DNA from: SM1-46 sp002451215
GTDB lineage: Bacteria > Pseudomonadota > Gammaproteobacteria > Acidiferrobacterales > Sulfurifustaceae
Direction: 5' to 3'
DNA length: 5,422 bases
Assembly (NCBI GenBank): GCA_002451215.1
Contig: DKBM01000120.1
Span: forward strand, 1 to 5,422
The notes below the pieces were generated by a model that saw only the letters and a list, made by a program, of their open reading frames with translations, did no database searches and was not told where the DNA came from. Below, piece by piece: positions 5,267 to 5,422 of this stretch. The position numbers and the translations under genes were made by a program. How positions within the stretch are numbered: the first letter of the stretch is position 1; each line of letters opens with the position of its first letter.

Positions 5267-5293
5267 GCTGCGCCGGGCTCCTCCCGGCGCGGC
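5267..5293 (+). repeat. GC-rich hairpin between soxZ and soxA
   Basis: An 11-base-pair stem (5267-5277 with 5283-5293, one G-U pair, core GCGCCGGG/CCCGGCGC) closes the five-base loop CTCCT. No T-run follows and the soxA ribosome binding site begins 13 bases later, so it is unlikely to stop all transcription. It may stabilise the soxXYZ message or lower soxA output relative to the carrier genes; this is inference. Confidence 0.6.
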
Positions 5294-5305
5294 GCACTCA
5301 ACCGC

Positions 5306-5313
5306 GAGGAGGA
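5306..5313 (+). promoter_or_regulatory. Ribosome binding site of soxA
   Basis: GAGGAGGA, close to the full anti-Shine-Dalgarno complement, stands eight bases before the ATG at 5322 and fixes the start of the truncated soxA frame. Confidence 0.7.
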
Positions 5314-5321
5314 AATAGAGA

Positions 5322-5422
5322 ATGAAGAAGATTGCCATACTACTGACCGCGCTGGGCGTGGGGGTAGGCGTCATGGCGGCCGCGCAGGCCGACCCGGCGT
5401 CGGACCTCAAAGCATTCCGCGC
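5322..5422 (+). CDS. soxA: SoxA, cytochrome c subunit of SoxAX (partial, only N-terminus)
   Basis: Thirty-three codons and two bases are visible before the window ends. They encode a Sec signal peptide (MKKIAILLTALGVGVGVMAAAQA, probable cleavage after AQA at 23) followed by DPASDLKAFRA. The DLKAFRAFF-like start of the mature protein is typical of SoxA, the larger subunit of the SoxAX complex and the one that bears the cysteine-ligated haem. No haem motif is within the window, so the call rests on this short N-terminus, the strong ribosome binding site, and its place directly after soxXYZ, where soxA is found in many sulfur oxidisers. Whether it is of the mono- or dihaem type cannot be seen. 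Confidence 0.85.
   Translation, partial: MKKIAILLTALGVGVGVMAAAQADPASDLKAFR

Noticed and set aside
1..5422. Mobile elements, CRISPR arrays or phage genes
   Set aside because: I found no transposase or integrase sequence, no spaced direct repeats and no terminal inverted repeats; the genes form ordinary chromosomal operons.

Overview
The window reads as chromosomal DNA from a sulfur-oxidising proteobacterium, most likely a betaproteobacterium. The grounds are moderately high GC content, a soxXYZA gene order, a tusA/DsrE-like sulfur-carrier pair, and a tusA gene divergent from a BepA-type M48 protease, an arrangement I recall from many betaproteobacteria. The lineage call is inference from gene content; no rRNA or other marker gene is present.

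Layout, left to right. (1) Positions 1-569, minus strand: the 5' part of an OmpP1/FadL-family outer-membrane channel, cut by the window edge. (2) 570-1013: a non-coding stretch with the long leader and likely promoter of the channel gene, and at 958-983 an intrinsic terminator for the next operon. (3) 1802 down to 1014, minus strand: tusA followed by a DsrE/DsrF/DrsH-like gene, two soluble cytoplasmic sulfur-carrier proteins in one operon. (4) 1803-2209: a divergent intergenic region with two clear dyads. (5) 2210-3667, plus strand: a periplasmic M48 zinc metalloprotease with TPR repeats (bepA). (6) 3668-3958: the leader region of the sox operon, with a candidate promoter and overlapping dyads. 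(7) 3959 to the right edge, plus strand: soxX, soxY, soxZ and the first 33 codons of soxA. Each has its own strong Shine-Dalgarno sequence, and a GC-rich hairpin lies between soxZ and soxA.

How the genes fit together. SoxAX (c-type cytochromes) attaches thiosulfate to the C-terminal cysteine of SoxY in the SoxYZ carrier in the periplasm. SoxB and any SoxCD would be encoded outside this window. If SoxCD is absent, the sulfane sulfur left by the Sox cycle usually has to be stored or brought into the cytoplasm, where TusA and DsrE-type proteins pass persulfide sulfur to sHdr or rDsr systems. The FadL-type channel could admit hydrophobic sulfur compounds, and BepA would look after outer-membrane assembly. 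These last links are inference.

I do not see a convincing undescribed system. The items most worth checking are the cluster of CGTCA half-sites in intergenic DNA, the dyads between tusA and bepA, the mutually exclusive stem-loops ahead of soxX, and the FadL-type channel beside sulfur genes.
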